Shown piece after piece: positions 34,311-42,807 of a stretch of 64,000 nucleotides of DNA. This DNA is from a virus. Position numbers and translations under genes: made by a program. The notes under the pieces were generated by a model, which was not told where the DNA came from, searched no databases, and saw only the letters and a program-made list of their open reading frames with translations. How positions within the stretch are numbered: position 1 is the stretch's first letter; each line of letters opens with the position of its first letter. The stretch is from IMG/VR virus record IMGVR_UViG_3300013104_000002, positions 62,001 through 126,000 of that record; one strand, written 5' to 3'.

Positions 34311-34481
34311 ATGGAAAGATTAGTAACACACACTATTGAAGAAAAAAGAGACGGAAAGAAGATAGTTAGAAATTTCTTCTTTAATGAAGATAAGACAAAC
34401 TGGCTAGAAAAAGCCCAATCTTACTTTACAAAACATCAAAAGAAAGTAGCAAAATTAAAACATAAAAATCAAATTAAATAA
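34311..34481 (+). CDS. small basic protein before the SSB-like gene
   Basis: A 56-residue Lys-rich ORF (VTHTIEEKRDGKKIVRNFFF, ending KLKHKNQIK). It is directly downstream of a perfect promoter and 2 nt from the SSB-like gene. Function unknown. Confidence 0.6.
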   Translation: MERLVTHTIEEKRDGKKIVRNFFFNEDKTNWLEKAQSYFTKHQKKVAKLKHKNQIK

Positions 34482-34483
34482 AA

Positions 34484-35206
34484 ATGGCGTTAGAGAAAAA
34501 TTATCTACAACTTGAATTTGGAACGGGGTTGTTCTTCGACTACAGTGGTGAGGAGAAACAAGGTTATGAAAAACACACATCATCAAAAGGAAATGTGTCT
34601 TATAGAAAGTATTATAAAGACGGAGTATCAGGAGTATTAGAATCTGTTTCTATCTATCAGGGAAAATTCGGAAATCAAATTTCTATGAATATTAAAGATG
34701 GGGAAAAAGTATTTTATGTTCCTGTAGATATTGCAGACCAAAAAGGTAATGTCGATACATATGCGGAAAGCTTGACTAAATTATTACCTCAATTAGTAAA
34801 AGGTAAAACTGTAACTGTAAAAGCTTATAATTTTACTCCAGAAGGCGAAAAATATGCTAAAATTGGAGTTTCTATTACTCAAGACGGGGAGAAATTAAAA
34901 AGTGCTCTTACAAATGCTTATTACAAGGAAGGTAAACTGGTTGAAGGAGATATTCCAGCTATTGTTTGGAAGGAAGATGCTTTAGGTAAAAAGAAACCAT
35001 CTGCGGTATCGTTAGAAGCCAAAAACGATTATCTACTTAATGTAATTAAGGAACAGACAGAAAGATTAAAATGGGTTCAAGGTGAAAACCAAACTCCAGA
35101 TACATCCACTAAATCCGATCCAAAAGCAGTAAAACCTGTTGCTCCTAGCGACGCATTTGAACCAGCCACAAATGTAAATACTGATTATGAAAATTTACCT
35201 TTCTGA
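34484..35206 (+). CDS. single-stranded DNA-binding protein-like
   Basis: A 240-residue protein. The N-terminal ~130 residues are beta-rich (KVFYVPVDIADQKG, KTVTVKAYNFTPEG) and could form an OB-like fold. Residues ~195-230 are a disordered Pro/Lys/Thr linker, ending in an acidic-aromatic tip (DYENLPF) like the DDDIPF tail of SSBs that recruits partner proteins. It lies in the same region as the RecA-like, PhoH and chaperonin genes. No exact SSB signature is seen, so I rate this moderate. Confidence 0.6.
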   Translation: MALEKNYLQLEFGTGLFFDYSGEEKQGYEKHTSSKGNVSYRKYYKDGVSGVLESVSIYQGKFGNQISMNIKDGEKVFYVPVDIADQKGNVDTYAESLTKLLPQLVKGKTVTVKAYNFTPEGEKYAKIGVSITQDGEKLKSALTNAYYKEGKLVEGDIPAIVWKEDALGKKKPSAVSLEAKNDYLLNVIKEQTERLKWVQGENQTPDTSTKSDPKAVKPVAPSDAFEPATNVNTDYENLPF

Positions 35207-35207
35207 T

Positions 35208-35733
35208 ATGAGTAATCAGATTTGTAAAAAATGCTTTCTAAATAAATCTTTTGAAGAATATTATAATCAACCTAATTCAAAATCAGGTATTCAAACAACA
35301 TGCAAATCTTGTGTAAAAGAAAGAGTAAAAATTAGACATCATAAGGTTAAGTCAAAACTCAGAATTTGTTGAAAAGGAAAGAATTAGACACAAAGAGAAA
35401 TACTCCAGATTAGGGTATAAAGACTCTCAAAAAGAATGGGATAAAGATAAACCTTGGAAAAATTCACGAATTTATAAATCTCTTAGAAAAAATTACCCAG
35501 ATTTAAATAATAATCTTGAATTACACCATTGGAATTATAATGACGAATTTTTAGAAGATATTTTTATTTTAGATGTTAAGGAACACAAAAGTTTACATAG
35601 ATACCTAAAATTAGATATTGAAAAAAGACTGTTTTATTTAGAAAATGGAACTTACTTAGATAGTAGAGAGAAACATAAGAATTTTATAGAAAGTTTAGAT
35701 TTTAAAATTATTGAGTATACTCCTGTCATGTAA
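35208..35733 (+). pseudogene. zinc-ribbon/HNH endonuclease, frameshifted
   Basis: The first frame (35208-35372) encodes MSNQICKKCFLNK, then TTCKSCVKERVKIR, a two-CxxC zinc ribbon, and stops at a TGA. A +1 frame continues from about 35341 to a TAA at 35731-35733 with ERIRHKEKYSRLGY, NLELHHWNYNDEF, LDVKEHKSLHRYL and so on, a typical HNH (HHxxY...HxxLHR) domain. The two halves join if one base near 35340-35360 is removed. No slippery heptamer is evident. It is a decayed homing endonuclease or a sequence error. Confidence 0.7.
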
Positions 35734-35765
35734 AAAGTGATGGGAGTTTAAATTAAAAACAAAAA

Positions 35766-36173
35766 ATGACACAAGAAAAAGAAATAGTTAATAAATACGA
35801 TTATATTTACGATAAAGATCAAGTAATTGCTATAAATGGAAACGCTTTATTAAGTTTTATGACGTTCCTGGAGCAAGTAGTTGAAAAAGAACCAAAAATT
35901 GCCGCTTTAAGAGTTTACCCAAAAGAAACTTCTGAAATTAGAGATGAAAAAGGAGAATTGGTTAAGGTAGAGGTAAATTGGGAAGAGCATAACCCAAACA
36001 GTTTCTTTTTTACTGCCGCAGATAATAACGGAGGTGTACCAATAATGACTGAAATAGCTTTAAAAGCCGAACAATTATTACATGCCTTTACTTTAATTCA
36101 CCAGGAAAATATCAACAACAAAATCGCCAAAAAACAACAAGATATAAATGCAGCAAACATTTTTAAAGCATAG
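35766..36173 (+). CDS. conserved-looking hypothetical protein
   Basis: A 135-residue acidic protein with ALRVYPKETSEIRDEKGE and NSFFFTAADNNGGVP in the centre and a Gln/Asn-rich helical end. Similar small proteins occur in Bacteroidota phages. It overlaps the next gene by 26 nt. Confidence 0.6.
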   Translation: MTQEKEIVNKYDYIYDKDQVIAINGNALLSFMTFLEQVVEKEPKIAALRVYPKETSEIRDEKGELVKVEVNWEEHNPNSFFFTAADNNGGVPIMTEIALKAEQLLHAFTLIHQENINNKIAKKQQDINAANIFKA

Positions 36174-36372
36174 TGAATACCTGAAAAGAATAAAAAAATT
36201 ACTTAGTGCAGATTTTGTAGGCTGGGTAACAGAAGGTAGTAAAAAATCCCTAAAGATTAAGGTAGGTAAGAACGAGCATTATTTACCTCTTGAAGGGGAA
36301 ATTATAAATGAAGAAACTTATAGAGATTTGATTACTAAAATACTAAGTCCCGATGAAAGAAGAGAATTATAA
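36148..36372 (+). CDS. small hypothetical protein
   Basis: A 74-residue basic protein with LSADFVGWVTEGSKKSLKIKVG in the middle. It overlaps the genes on both sides (26 and 20 nt). Function unknown. Confidence 0.55.
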   Translation: MQQTFLKHSEYLKRIKKLLSADFVGWVTEGSKKSLKIKVGKNEHYLPLEGEIINEETYRDLITKILSPDERREL

Positions 36373-36523
36373 AAAACTATATACCTACCTGTTGGAGCAA
36401 GGAGAGATTCGTCGAATGAAAAGAATGACAGGAAATTGGGAGCAGGATCGCGAAAAATTTATTAAATACCAAACAGAACTAGAAAACCAAGCTAACATAA
36501 TAAACGTAGATGAAGCCGAATAA
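36353..36523 (+). CDS. small charged protein before the chaperonin
   Basis: A 56-residue ORF (MKEENYKKLYTYLLEQGEIRR...), helical and highly charged. It overlaps the chaperonin start by 14 nt. It does not look like GroES. Confidence 0.55.
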   Translation: MKEENYKKLYTYLLEQGEIRRMKRMTGNWEQDREKFIKYQTELENQANIINVDEAE

Positions 36524-38072
36524 TATATTAATTGACGATCAAAAATTACTAGATGAAGGGTTTATGTTATCTTGTTATGCTATTCAAAGGACGTTAGGAG
36601 CAGAAGGAAGATTAGCTTTATTGGATAATGTAGATAAATTACCAAAATCAACCAAAGATGGTGTTGGAATTATTAGGCACATTAGATTTCCTAATAAAAC
36701 AATGAATTTTGGAGCATTACAGGCTATTGCTGGCTCTCTAAGAACATTAGAATTATGTGGAGATGCAACTACTACGACAGCTGTCTTTATGTTGGGTTAC
36801 ATGAAAAACATAAAAAGAAAGTATTTTAATAAAGCAGTTGAGAGAGGCATTCATATTGGAGTCAAGGAAGCTTATGAACACTTAGATATGTTATCAAAAA
36901 CAGCTACTCCAAATGACTTGCTTAGAATAGCCAGGGTTGCGTGTAATAATGATGAAAAATTAGCCAATACTTTAATAGAGGCTTTTGATTATGCAGGAGA
37001 AGATGGAGTAGTAAGCTATTCAGTAAAAGAAAATAAAGAATTTACGGAGTTTGTAGCAAGAGATGGAATGTTTTTAGACACTCATGGTTATACAAGTCCC
37101 TTTTTTATTAATAAAGAAGATAAACAAGCTTGTTTTGAAGGAGAGAAAGTTGCTGTCATATGTAGTGCAACGTGGGAATACTCTCAACACATAATTAATC
37201 AAATCCAATTATTCTATAGTCAAAATATTCCAAGATCTACACCTCTTATAGTGTTTATTGAAAGATCTAACTCTGATATGACTGAAAAACTAGTTTCTTT
37301 AAAGGAAGTAGGATTTAATATATGTTTAGTTGCAACTAGTGGATATGATGAATTTGAAAGTGAAACCCTTTTAAACGATGTGGCTAATTTTACAGGAGCT
37401 TCAGTTTACAATCCTAGGAATCCAGATTCAAAAGTAATCTTTGGGGTAGCAGATAAAATATGTGTTACCTTAGAAAACACCAGCATTGTAGTAAATGATG
37501 TTCCAAAAATATTTAAAGAAAGTTTAGAAAAATTAGAAAAATCTGAAAAACCAGACCCGAGACGTATAAAAAGATTAAAAACAAGAGCTGCTATAATTGA
37601 AGTAGGAGGTTTAAACTTACAAAATGCAGTGGAGATTGGAGACAGAATCGAAGATGGTATTGGAGCTATAAAAAGTGCTAAAAAAAGTGGTTTTGTTGTA
37701 GGAGGAGGAGCTGCTCTAGTCTTTATCAGTAATCTAATGACTAAAAGAATTAACAACAAGGAGGAACAAAGAGGATACGACTTAGTAAAAACTGTACTTA
37801 AACAACCTATGTTAGCCATCCTGGAAAACTCTAATAGAAAACAGCCTAAATTTTATGAGTTCTGGAAGAAAGACTATTTAGGTGAGGCTATGAAAAAATA
37901 TGGAAGGGGTTATAATGCTATTACTGATGAAATTACTAATTTATTAGATGATGGTATTATTGACAGTAAATATTCTTTAAAAGTAGCATTGGAGTCAGCT
38001 ACGGAAAGGGCAATACAGCAGTTAAATACAAGTATTATTATACACTTTCCAGAAAATCAAAGTTTAGATTAA
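36510..38072 (+). CDS. phage chaperonin, GroEL/HSP60 homologue
   Basis: A 520-residue protein (GroEL is ~548). It keeps STKDGVGIIRHI (TKDGV motif, ~47-58), GDATTTTAV (84-92, Asp85 equivalent to GroEL Asp87, with the usual Gly replaced by Ala), apical THGYTSPFFINKED (191-204, like rGyiSPyFi), RIEDGIGAIKSA with Asp382 (GroEL Asp398) and GFVVGGGAAL (394-403). ATP-site residues are therefore intact. Such chaperonins in phages such as EL, OBP and AR9 fold phage proteins. There is no GroES next door; a weak candidate lies in the late operon. A terminator follows. Confidence 0.92.
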   Translation: MKPNNILIDDQKLLDEGFMLSCYAIQRTLGAEGRLALLDNVDKLPKSTKDGVGIIRHIRFPNKTMNFGALQAIAGSLRTLELCGDATTTTAVFMLGYMKNIKRKYFNKAVERGIHIGVKEAYEHLDMLSKTATPNDLLRIARVACNNDEKLANTLIEAFDYAGEDGVVSYSVKENKEFTEFVARDGMFLDTHGYTSPFFINKEDKQACFEGEKVAVICSATWEYSQHIINQIQLFYSQNIPRSTPLIVFIERSNSDMTEKLVSLKEVGFNICLVATSGYDEFESETLLNDVANFTGASVYNPRNPDSKVIFGVADKICVTLENTSIVVNDVPKIFKESLEKLEKSEKPDPRRIKRLKTRAAIIEVGGLNLQNAVEIGDRIEDGIGAIKSAKKSGFVVGGGAALVFISNLMTKRINNKEEQRGYDLVKTVLKQPMLAILENSNRKQPKFYEFWKKDYLGEAMKKYGRGYNAITDEITNLLDDGIIDSKYSLKVALESATERAIQQLNTSIIIHFPENQSLD

Positions 38073-38081
38073 CAAAGTTTA

Positions 38082-38121
38082 AGAGAAAATGAGTAACTCA
38101 GGTGAAAATTTTCTCTTTTTT
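38082..38121 (+). terminator. intrinsic terminator after the chaperonin
   Basis: AGAGAAAAT (38082-38090) pairs with ATTTTCTCT (38108-38116), followed by a U-run. Confidence 0.8.
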
Positions 38122-38123
38122 AT

Positions 38124-38154
38124 TTGTGTATATAAAAAATAATTACTATATTTG
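38124..38154 (+). promoter_or_regulatory. promoter
   Basis: TTG (38124-38126), 20 nt, TATATTTG (38147-38154): a perfect match, right after the chaperonin terminator. Confidence 0.85.
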
Positions 38155-38174
38155 CTATATTAAAATTAAAAATT

Positions 38175-38342
38175 ATGAAAAATTACACAAGAGACGAGTT
38201 AATAGCATTTGGTAAAAATTGTTTTTATAAAGGTTTTGATAAAGGTTTTGATAAAGCAGAAAACTACGATGTTAATTGTTTCACAGCTTGGAGGGAAGAA
38301 ATAGAAAATTTACTTTCTAACCTATACTCAGAAGAATGTTAG
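38175..38342 (+). CDS. small protein with a repeated FDKGFDKG motif
   Basis: A 55-residue ORF beginning MKNYTRDELIAFGKNCF with KGFDKGFDKA tandem repeats. It overlaps the next ATG. Function unknown. Confidence 0.55.
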   Translation: MKNYTRDELIAFGKNCFYKGFDKGFDKAENYDVNCFTAWREEIENLLSNLYSEEC

Positions 38343-38533
38343 TACGCTTAGAAAAAATCAGAAAAACCAATAGTAGTCTAGTCATAGATGAAGTTGGTAA
38401 ATTACTTGGTAAGATCAGAGAGGATTTGTTTATAGATTGTATTTTAGATAGAGATTTATTAGAGGAAGATGAATATTATTATTTTTGGGTTGATAAACAT
38501 AAGCTAAATAAATGTTTGATAAAAATTATATAA
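38336..38533 (+). CDS. small hypothetical protein
   Basis: A 65-residue acidic protein (LVIDEVGKLLGKIREDLF, then DEYYYFWVDKHKL). It overlaps its neighbour by 7 nt. Function unknown. Confidence 0.5.
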   Translation: MLVRLEKIRKTNSSLVIDEVGKLLGKIREDLFIDCILDRDLLEEDEYYYFWVDKHKLNKCLIKII

Positions 38534-38574
38534 AATAAAAATAAAATTATGTAACATAGCTAAATTTTAATAAG

Positions 38575-38582
38575 CTAGTTTT
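38575..38582 (+). promoter_or_regulatory. possible -7 box upstream of the coiled-coil membrane gene
   Basis: TAGTTTTG matches TAnnTTTG and lies 31 nt before the ATG at 38614, but no TTG is found at the usual distance upstream. Confidence 0.35.
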
Positions 38583-38613
38583 GCCACATTATTAAAACAA
38601 ATTAAAAACAAAA

Positions 38614-39372
38614 ATGGAAAAAACAAAAGTAACAACAAAAGAATTAATTGGAAGATATAAGTATTTATTAGCTGGCATTACAACTTTATTAATATTTTTT
38701 TCAGTAAGGTCATGTGTGAACAAGCAAAGTGCTATGTTGGCTGGAATTATTTCCAACCAAAAAGAACAAATAGCTAAGCTAGAGGACGGAGTAAAGGTTT
38801 CAGAAAATGATCGGCTTAGAATTAAAGATTCGGCGAGACTTGAAGACATTAAAGCACAAAAATATATTGCTTCACTACAAGACAGAATCAAAAACAGTGA
38901 GAATAAAGTCAATTCATTAGAAACTGACGCTAAAAAAGCTAAAGAAAAAGTAAAAAACTTATCTTACAGTGAATCAGCAAAAGAATTTAATGAAATTTAC
39001 AAAACAAATAATGCGGAAGCTTTAACCACTGGGGTTAATTTAAAAAATAATTTACCTAATTTAGTTCTTGAAACAGTAGTAGGAGCAAATTACGCGCAAG
39101 ATATCATAAAAGAAAAAAATACCCAGTTATTTGCAAAAGACAGTATTATTTTAAATAAAGATTCACAGTTAAAAAACTCATCCCTAGTTCTTCAAGCAAC
39201 AGAAAAAAGTTTAAAAGATAACCAGGAACTAAATAAATTACAAAAAGAGTTTAGTAAAAATCTGGAAAAAGAGAATAAAAAATTAAAGCAAAAAAATACT
39301 TTAAATAAAATACTAGTACCCGCTGCTGCTGTATTAGGGATTATTATCGGAGTTAAAACATCTGGGAAATAA
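38614..39372 (+). CDS. coiled-coil membrane protein, spanin-like
   Basis: A 252-residue protein with a basic N-terminus and one membrane segment (~19-33). Long Lys/Glu/Asp coiled coils (~45-110 and 165-230) follow, then a second hydrophobic stretch near the C-terminus (~233-247, ILVPAAAVLGIIIGV). An N-anchored coiled coil resembles i-spanins (Rz), and two anchors would resemble a unimolecular spanin. However, it lies 30 kb from the endolysin on the opposite strand, so another membrane-organising role is possible. Confidence 0.6.
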   Translation: MEKTKVTTKELIGRYKYLLAGITTLLIFFSVRSCVNKQSAMLAGIISNQKEQIAKLEDGVKVSENDRLRIKDSARLEDIKAQKYIASLQDRIKNSENKVNSLETDAKKAKEKVKNLSYSESAKEFNEIYKTNNAEALTTGVNLKNNLPNLVLETVVGANYAQDIIKEKNTQLFAKDSIILNKDSQLKNSSLVLQATEKSLKDNQELNKLQKEFSKNLEKENKKLKQKNTLNKILVPAAAVLGIIIGVKTSGK

Positions 39373-39629
39373 TGAATTGCTTGACTTATTTATTAGATTT
39401 GTGGCGGAAAGGAGAAAGATTTAAAATCTTATATTCAGGAGATCATTGCATCGGGTATAATTCAGAAGATTATTTTGATTTTGGAAATTACACTTATAAA
39501 AAATCTGAAACTTTTATCTCTTTAGAGAAATGCCACTCCAAAGAAACAGTAATTAAGATATTTGATTTACTACAAAAAGATATTGAGACAATAAATGAAT
39601 ACTACACATATAAAAAAATTAGAGAATAA
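39372..39629 (+). CDS. small hypothetical protein
   Basis: An 85-residue protein with RFKILYSGDHCIGYNSEDYFDF strands followed by a helical end. It shares one base with the previous stop and overlaps the kinase-like gene by 35 nt. Function unknown. Confidence 0.55.
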   Translation: MNCLTYLLDLWRKGERFKILYSGDHCIGYNSEDYFDFGNYTYKKSETFISLEKCHSKETVIKIFDLLQKDIETINEYYTYKKIRE

Positions 39630-40107
39630 ACTGAATTCAGTGAAAGAAGTAGCGACTTTGACACAATTACAAGATGTAAATACTGATCTAATATTAACTT
39701 TGTGCGGTAATAAAATAGGAGCAGGTAGTTATAGAACAGTCTATGAATATAATTTAGACTCAAAATATGTAATAAAAATAGAACCTAACGCTACAGACGC
39801 AAATATTACGGAATATATTTTGTGGGATGAAATACAAGGATTACAAAAAGAATTAGCTTGGGTTAAAGATTGGTTTGCCCCAGTTCTATGGATAAGTCCT
39901 AATAACAAAATATTAGTAATGCAAAAGACTGAGGAAAAACCTCAAAAGCAAAGACCTAGAGAAGTTCCTGCATTTTTCACAGATTTAAAATACGATAATT
40001 GGGGATGGATAGGAAATAAATTTGTATGTCATGATTATGGGTTCATATATCGGTTTATAAAGTACGAGAAAAAATTTCAAAAAATTAAAAAAGATGCTTG
40101 GTGGTAA
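39595..40107 (+). CDS. minimal protein-kinase-fold protein
   Basis: 170 residues, yet with every key kinase element in order: glycine loop GNKIGAGSYRTVYEY (38-52), VIKIE with Lys61, an acidic helix with Glu73, a hinge-like ILVMQKTEE, catalytic loop FTDLKYDN (Asp130, Lys132, Asn135) and a DFG-like HDYG (Asp147). Canonical kinases are ~260 aa, so most of the C-lobe is missing. Small proteins of this pattern exist in diverse phages, mostly unnamed. Phosphorylation of a host or phage protein or a small molecule is possible but unproven. Confidence 0.7.
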   Translation: MNTTHIKKLENKLNSVKEVATLTQLQDVNTDLILTLCGNKIGAGSYRTVYEYNLDSKYVIKIEPNATDANITEYILWDEIQGLQKELAWVKDWFAPVLWISPNNKILVMQKTEEKPQKQRPREVPAFFTDLKYDNWGWIGNKFVCHDYGFIYRFIKYEKKFQKIKKDAWW

Positions 40108-40856
40108 TGAGTAAAACTAAAATTAAAGAAAATAAAACATATTCTACTATATCTTCGGGAACATTTATCGTTACTAAGTATATAGATTGCTTTAATATAG
40201 AAATCTTATTTGAAAATGGTTATAAAACAAAAGTTACGACTTCACAAATAGGAAAAGGAATAATAGGAAACCCTTACTATCCAAAAATTTGCAATGTAGG
40301 TTTTATAGGAGAGGGAAAATACAACTCTACAAACAGTAGGAAAATATATAAGACTTGGTCTTCAATGATTGAGAGAGTATATGGTAAAAATCTTCCAACA
40401 TACAAAGATGTAACTGTTTGCGAAGAATGGCATAACTTTCAAAACTTTGCCAAATGGTTTGAAGAAAATTATAACTATGAAACTATGAAAGATTGGTATT
40501 TAGATAAAGATTTGTTATCAGAAAAAACAAAAATATATTCTTCCGATACTTGCTGTTTTTTGCCACCCGCTATTAATTCACTTATAGGTTTTATACATTC
40601 AGATTTAACTATCAAAGAGTTAAAAAATAGATATTATATAAGAGTTATGGTGGATGGTAATAGAAGGTCATTTGGAGGTTTTTCAACAAAAGAAGAAGCT
40701 TTTGAAAGATACTTAACTGAAAGGAAATTACAAGCGTCAATTATTTTAGATAAGTATAAACAGTATCTTAGTAAGGTGATTTTAAAAAAGTTAAATAGTT
40801 TGGCAGATAATATAGATAAGAAAGTACACATTAAAATAATTAAGGACAATTTATAA
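40107..40856 (+). CDS. HNH-type homing endonuclease with AP2-like C-terminus
   Basis: 249 residues from the ATG that forms TAATG with the upstream stop; an in-frame TTG 9 nt earlier is less likely. The pattern KIYKTWSSMIERVY, PTYKDVTVCEEWHNFQNFAKWFEENY, LDKDLL and SSDTCCFLPPAINS is characteristic of a family of free-standing phage endonucleases. The C-terminal RYYIRVMVDGNRRSFGGFSTKEEAFERY is an AP2-like DNA-binding module. Predicted to be mobile. Confidence 0.75.
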   Translation: MSKTKIKENKTYSTISSGTFIVTKYIDCFNIEILFENGYKTKVTTSQIGKGIIGNPYYPKICNVGFIGEGKYNSTNSRKIYKTWSSMIERVYGKNLPTYKDVTVCEEWHNFQNFAKWFEENYNYETMKDWYLDKDLLSEKTKIYSSDTCCFLPPAINSLIGFIHSDLTIKELKNRYYIRVMVDGNRRSFGGFSTKEEAFERYLTERKLQASIILDKYKQYLSKVILKKLNSLADNIDKKVHIKIIKDNL

Positions 40857-40859
40857 AAG

Positions 40860-41612
40860 ATGATTAAAACAAATTTTACTTACACAGATACAGAAGATTA
40901 CAAAACATGGATTAGTTTTTATCCAAAAAGAAATAAAGGAACAGGATTTTATTTATGTTATGAAAATAATGGATATTTTGATCCTAGACCTCAAATAAAT
41001 ACTAACGTAACAACTCTGGTAAGTCTAGTATTGCCATTTATCAGTTTATGGCTGATACCAATTACGATTATCTTATGGTTTTATTCTTGGGGAAGTCTGT
41101 ATATTCATTTACCTTACGATACAGGTAGAAATAATACAGCAGAATCTAAAACTTATGGTTTGATGTTTTATCATATAGATTCTGGATTTCCTAATCAAAT
41201 GTGGTTTAGACATTGGAAATCTTTTGACTTTCCTTGGGCTTATAAATTCCACAAAAGAGAAGTGTTACACAAAGATGGTTGGTACACAGAACAAAAAGGA
41301 GATAATTTATGGGACAAAGAATTTTGGAAAGATCATCTTGTTGTAAATACATACCCTTATACTTACACTCTAAAATCTGGTGAAAAACAAAATACAACAG
41401 CCGAAATTTACGAAGAAAAAAGAACTTGGAAAAGATGGTTTGGATTATCTAAAATGACAAGACATTATATAGAAGTAGAATTCAAGGATGAATTAGGTGA
41501 AAGAGCAGGTAGCTGGAAGGGAGGCGTTATTTCAACAAGCCATTCGCTGAATAAAAATGAAACAGCTTTAGAATGTCTAAGAAGAATGGAAAATGAGAGA
41601 AAGTTTAATTAA
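40860..41612 (+). CDS. conserved phage protein with one membrane region
   Basis: 250 residues with a hydrophobic span at ~46-72, a Trp-rich centre (MWFRHWKSFDFPWAYKFHKRE), then TYPYTYTLKSGEKQNTTAEI and SWKGGVISTSH. The combination TLKSG + ERAGSWKGG recurs in many tailed phages. Function unknown; membrane association is likely. Confidence 0.65.
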   Translation: MIKTNFTYTDTEDYKTWISFYPKRNKGTGFYLCYENNGYFDPRPQINTNVTTLVSLVLPFISLWLIPITIILWFYSWGSLYIHLPYDTGRNNTAESKTYGLMFYHIDSGFPNQMWFRHWKSFDFPWAYKFHKREVLHKDGWYTEQKGDNLWDKEFWKDHLVVNTYPYTYTLKSGEKQNTTAEIYEEKRTWKRWFGLSKMTRHYIEVEFKDELGERAGSWKGGVISTSHSLNKNETALECLRRMENERKFN

Positions 41613-41680
41613 GCCTTTTTAAGACAAGAAAATAACATTAGGTATATCTAACTATCAAAAATATAAAACAATCTCTTAAA

Positions 41681-41992
41681 ATGAAAGAAATAATAGAAAA
41701 ATTAAATAATGAGAATATAAAGCAACACTCATATGATTGGGAGGAAGACTTACCTGAAGAATTTTTGCAGTATTTTGAAAATGCAGAGTGTGTTGACTCA
41801 GAATTATATGTAGATAAACATAGATGGTATGAAACTTCAACTTCGGTTTATAAAATTGAAGATAAATTTATAGGAGTAGATGCAGTTACAGACGTATTTT
41901 CAGAGCAGATGGGTTATAGTGATTGCTATCATACTTTGTATTTCTTTGAAATGGAAGAGTTTATTACAACTTCTTACAAAATAAAGAAATAA
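41681..41992 (+). CDS. small acidic hypothetical protein
   Basis: A 103-residue acidic protein (SYDWEEDLPEEFLQYFENAE) with an RWYETSTSVYKI beta hairpin and a final helix. It is joined to the next gene by TAATG. Very low pI suggests a possible DNA-mimic or inhibitor, with no direct support. Confidence 0.55.
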   Translation: MKEIIEKLNNENIKQHSYDWEEDLPEEFLQYFENAECVDSELYVDKHRWYETSTSVYKIEDKFIGVDAVTDVFSEQMGYSDCYHTLYFFEMEEFITTSYKIKK

Positions 41993-42189
41993 TGACAAGA
42001 AAGGACTATCTAGAACTAAAACATAAACATGGTTCACGACATTTTGAGTTGTGTTATGAAGTATATTTAGAAGAAGCGCGCGGAAATAAAATAGATAAAG
42101 ATAATTTTGATCATTTATTTAGTATGTTTGTTAATATTACAGGTGGAATGCAAAGAATCATAACATTTCTGGACGAAAAATATAAGTAA
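41992..42189 (+). CDS. small hypothetical protein
   Basis: A 65-residue helical protein (RHFELCYEVYLEEARGNKI). It is directly abutted by the methyltransferase-like gene. Function unknown. Confidence 0.5.
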   Translation: MTRKDYLELKHKHGSRHFELCYEVYLEEARGNKIDKDNFDHLFSMFVNITGGMQRIITFLDEKYK

Positions 42190-42807
42190 ATGAAGAAAAT
42201 TATACTCCATCTTTGTGCAGATTTAGGATCTGATAGTTATTTCTATCAAAAAGACGATAGTTACCAAGTTATAATGATTGGAGAGGACATAGGAGTTGAG
42301 AATTACAACCCTCCTCAGAATGTTTACGGCGTTATAGCTAATCCAGTTTGTACTGAGTTATCAACAGCGAAAGGTTTCCATAAAGAAAATGATTTAGAAA
42401 AAGGTATGTTTCTAGTTAATCATTGTCTAAGAATTATTAAAGAAGCCAAGCCTAAATGGTGGTTATTAGAAAATCCTGCAAATGGGAGACTTAAAGATAT
42501 ATTAGGAAAACCTAAGTTTATTTACCAACCTTGGGAATATGGGAGTCCTTGGACAAAAAGGACAGGATTATGGGGAGAATTTAATATGCCTGAAAAACTC
42601 TATAATAAATGGGAATCAGTTCCTAAGAACGATAAAATATATGTACGACCAGGAAGACCTAAGCCAGCATTAGCTTTTTTACATAAATCAGCTATAGAAA
42701 ATATACCAGAGTTTGAGCCTTTCAAAGAGTTTATTAAAAACGATGCAGATTTTAGATCACTATGTTCACAAGGATTTGCAAAAGAATTCTATAAAAATAA
42801 TAAATAA
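42190..42807 (+). CDS. C5-cytosine-methyltransferase-fold protein (short form)
   Basis: 205 residues. ILHLCADLGSDS looks like the AdoMet-binding motif I, followed by VIMIGEDIGVENY (motif II/III), VIANPVCTELSTAKG as a PC-like motif IV with Cys, and WWLLENPANGRL as the ENV-like motif VI. It lacks a target-recognition domain (Dcm-type enzymes exceed 300 aa). Short proteins of this sort are frequent in phages. They may methylate or otherwise modify pyrimidines or be decoys. A second, distinct member is at 59459. Confidence 0.65.
   Translation: MKKIILHLCADLGSDSYFYQKDDSYQVIMIGEDIGVENYNPPQNVYGVIANPVCTELSTAKGFHKENDLEKGMFLVNHCLRIIKEAKPKWWLLENPANGRLKDILGKPKFIYQPWEYGSPWTKRTGLWGEFNMPEKLYNKWESVPKNDKIYVRPGRPKPALAFLHKSAIENIPEFEPFKEFIKNDADFRSLCSQGFAKEFYKNNK

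Noticed and set aside
36148-36523. GroES in the genes just before the chaperonin
   Set aside because: The 74- and 56-aa proteins are basic or helical and lack the GroES barrel order.
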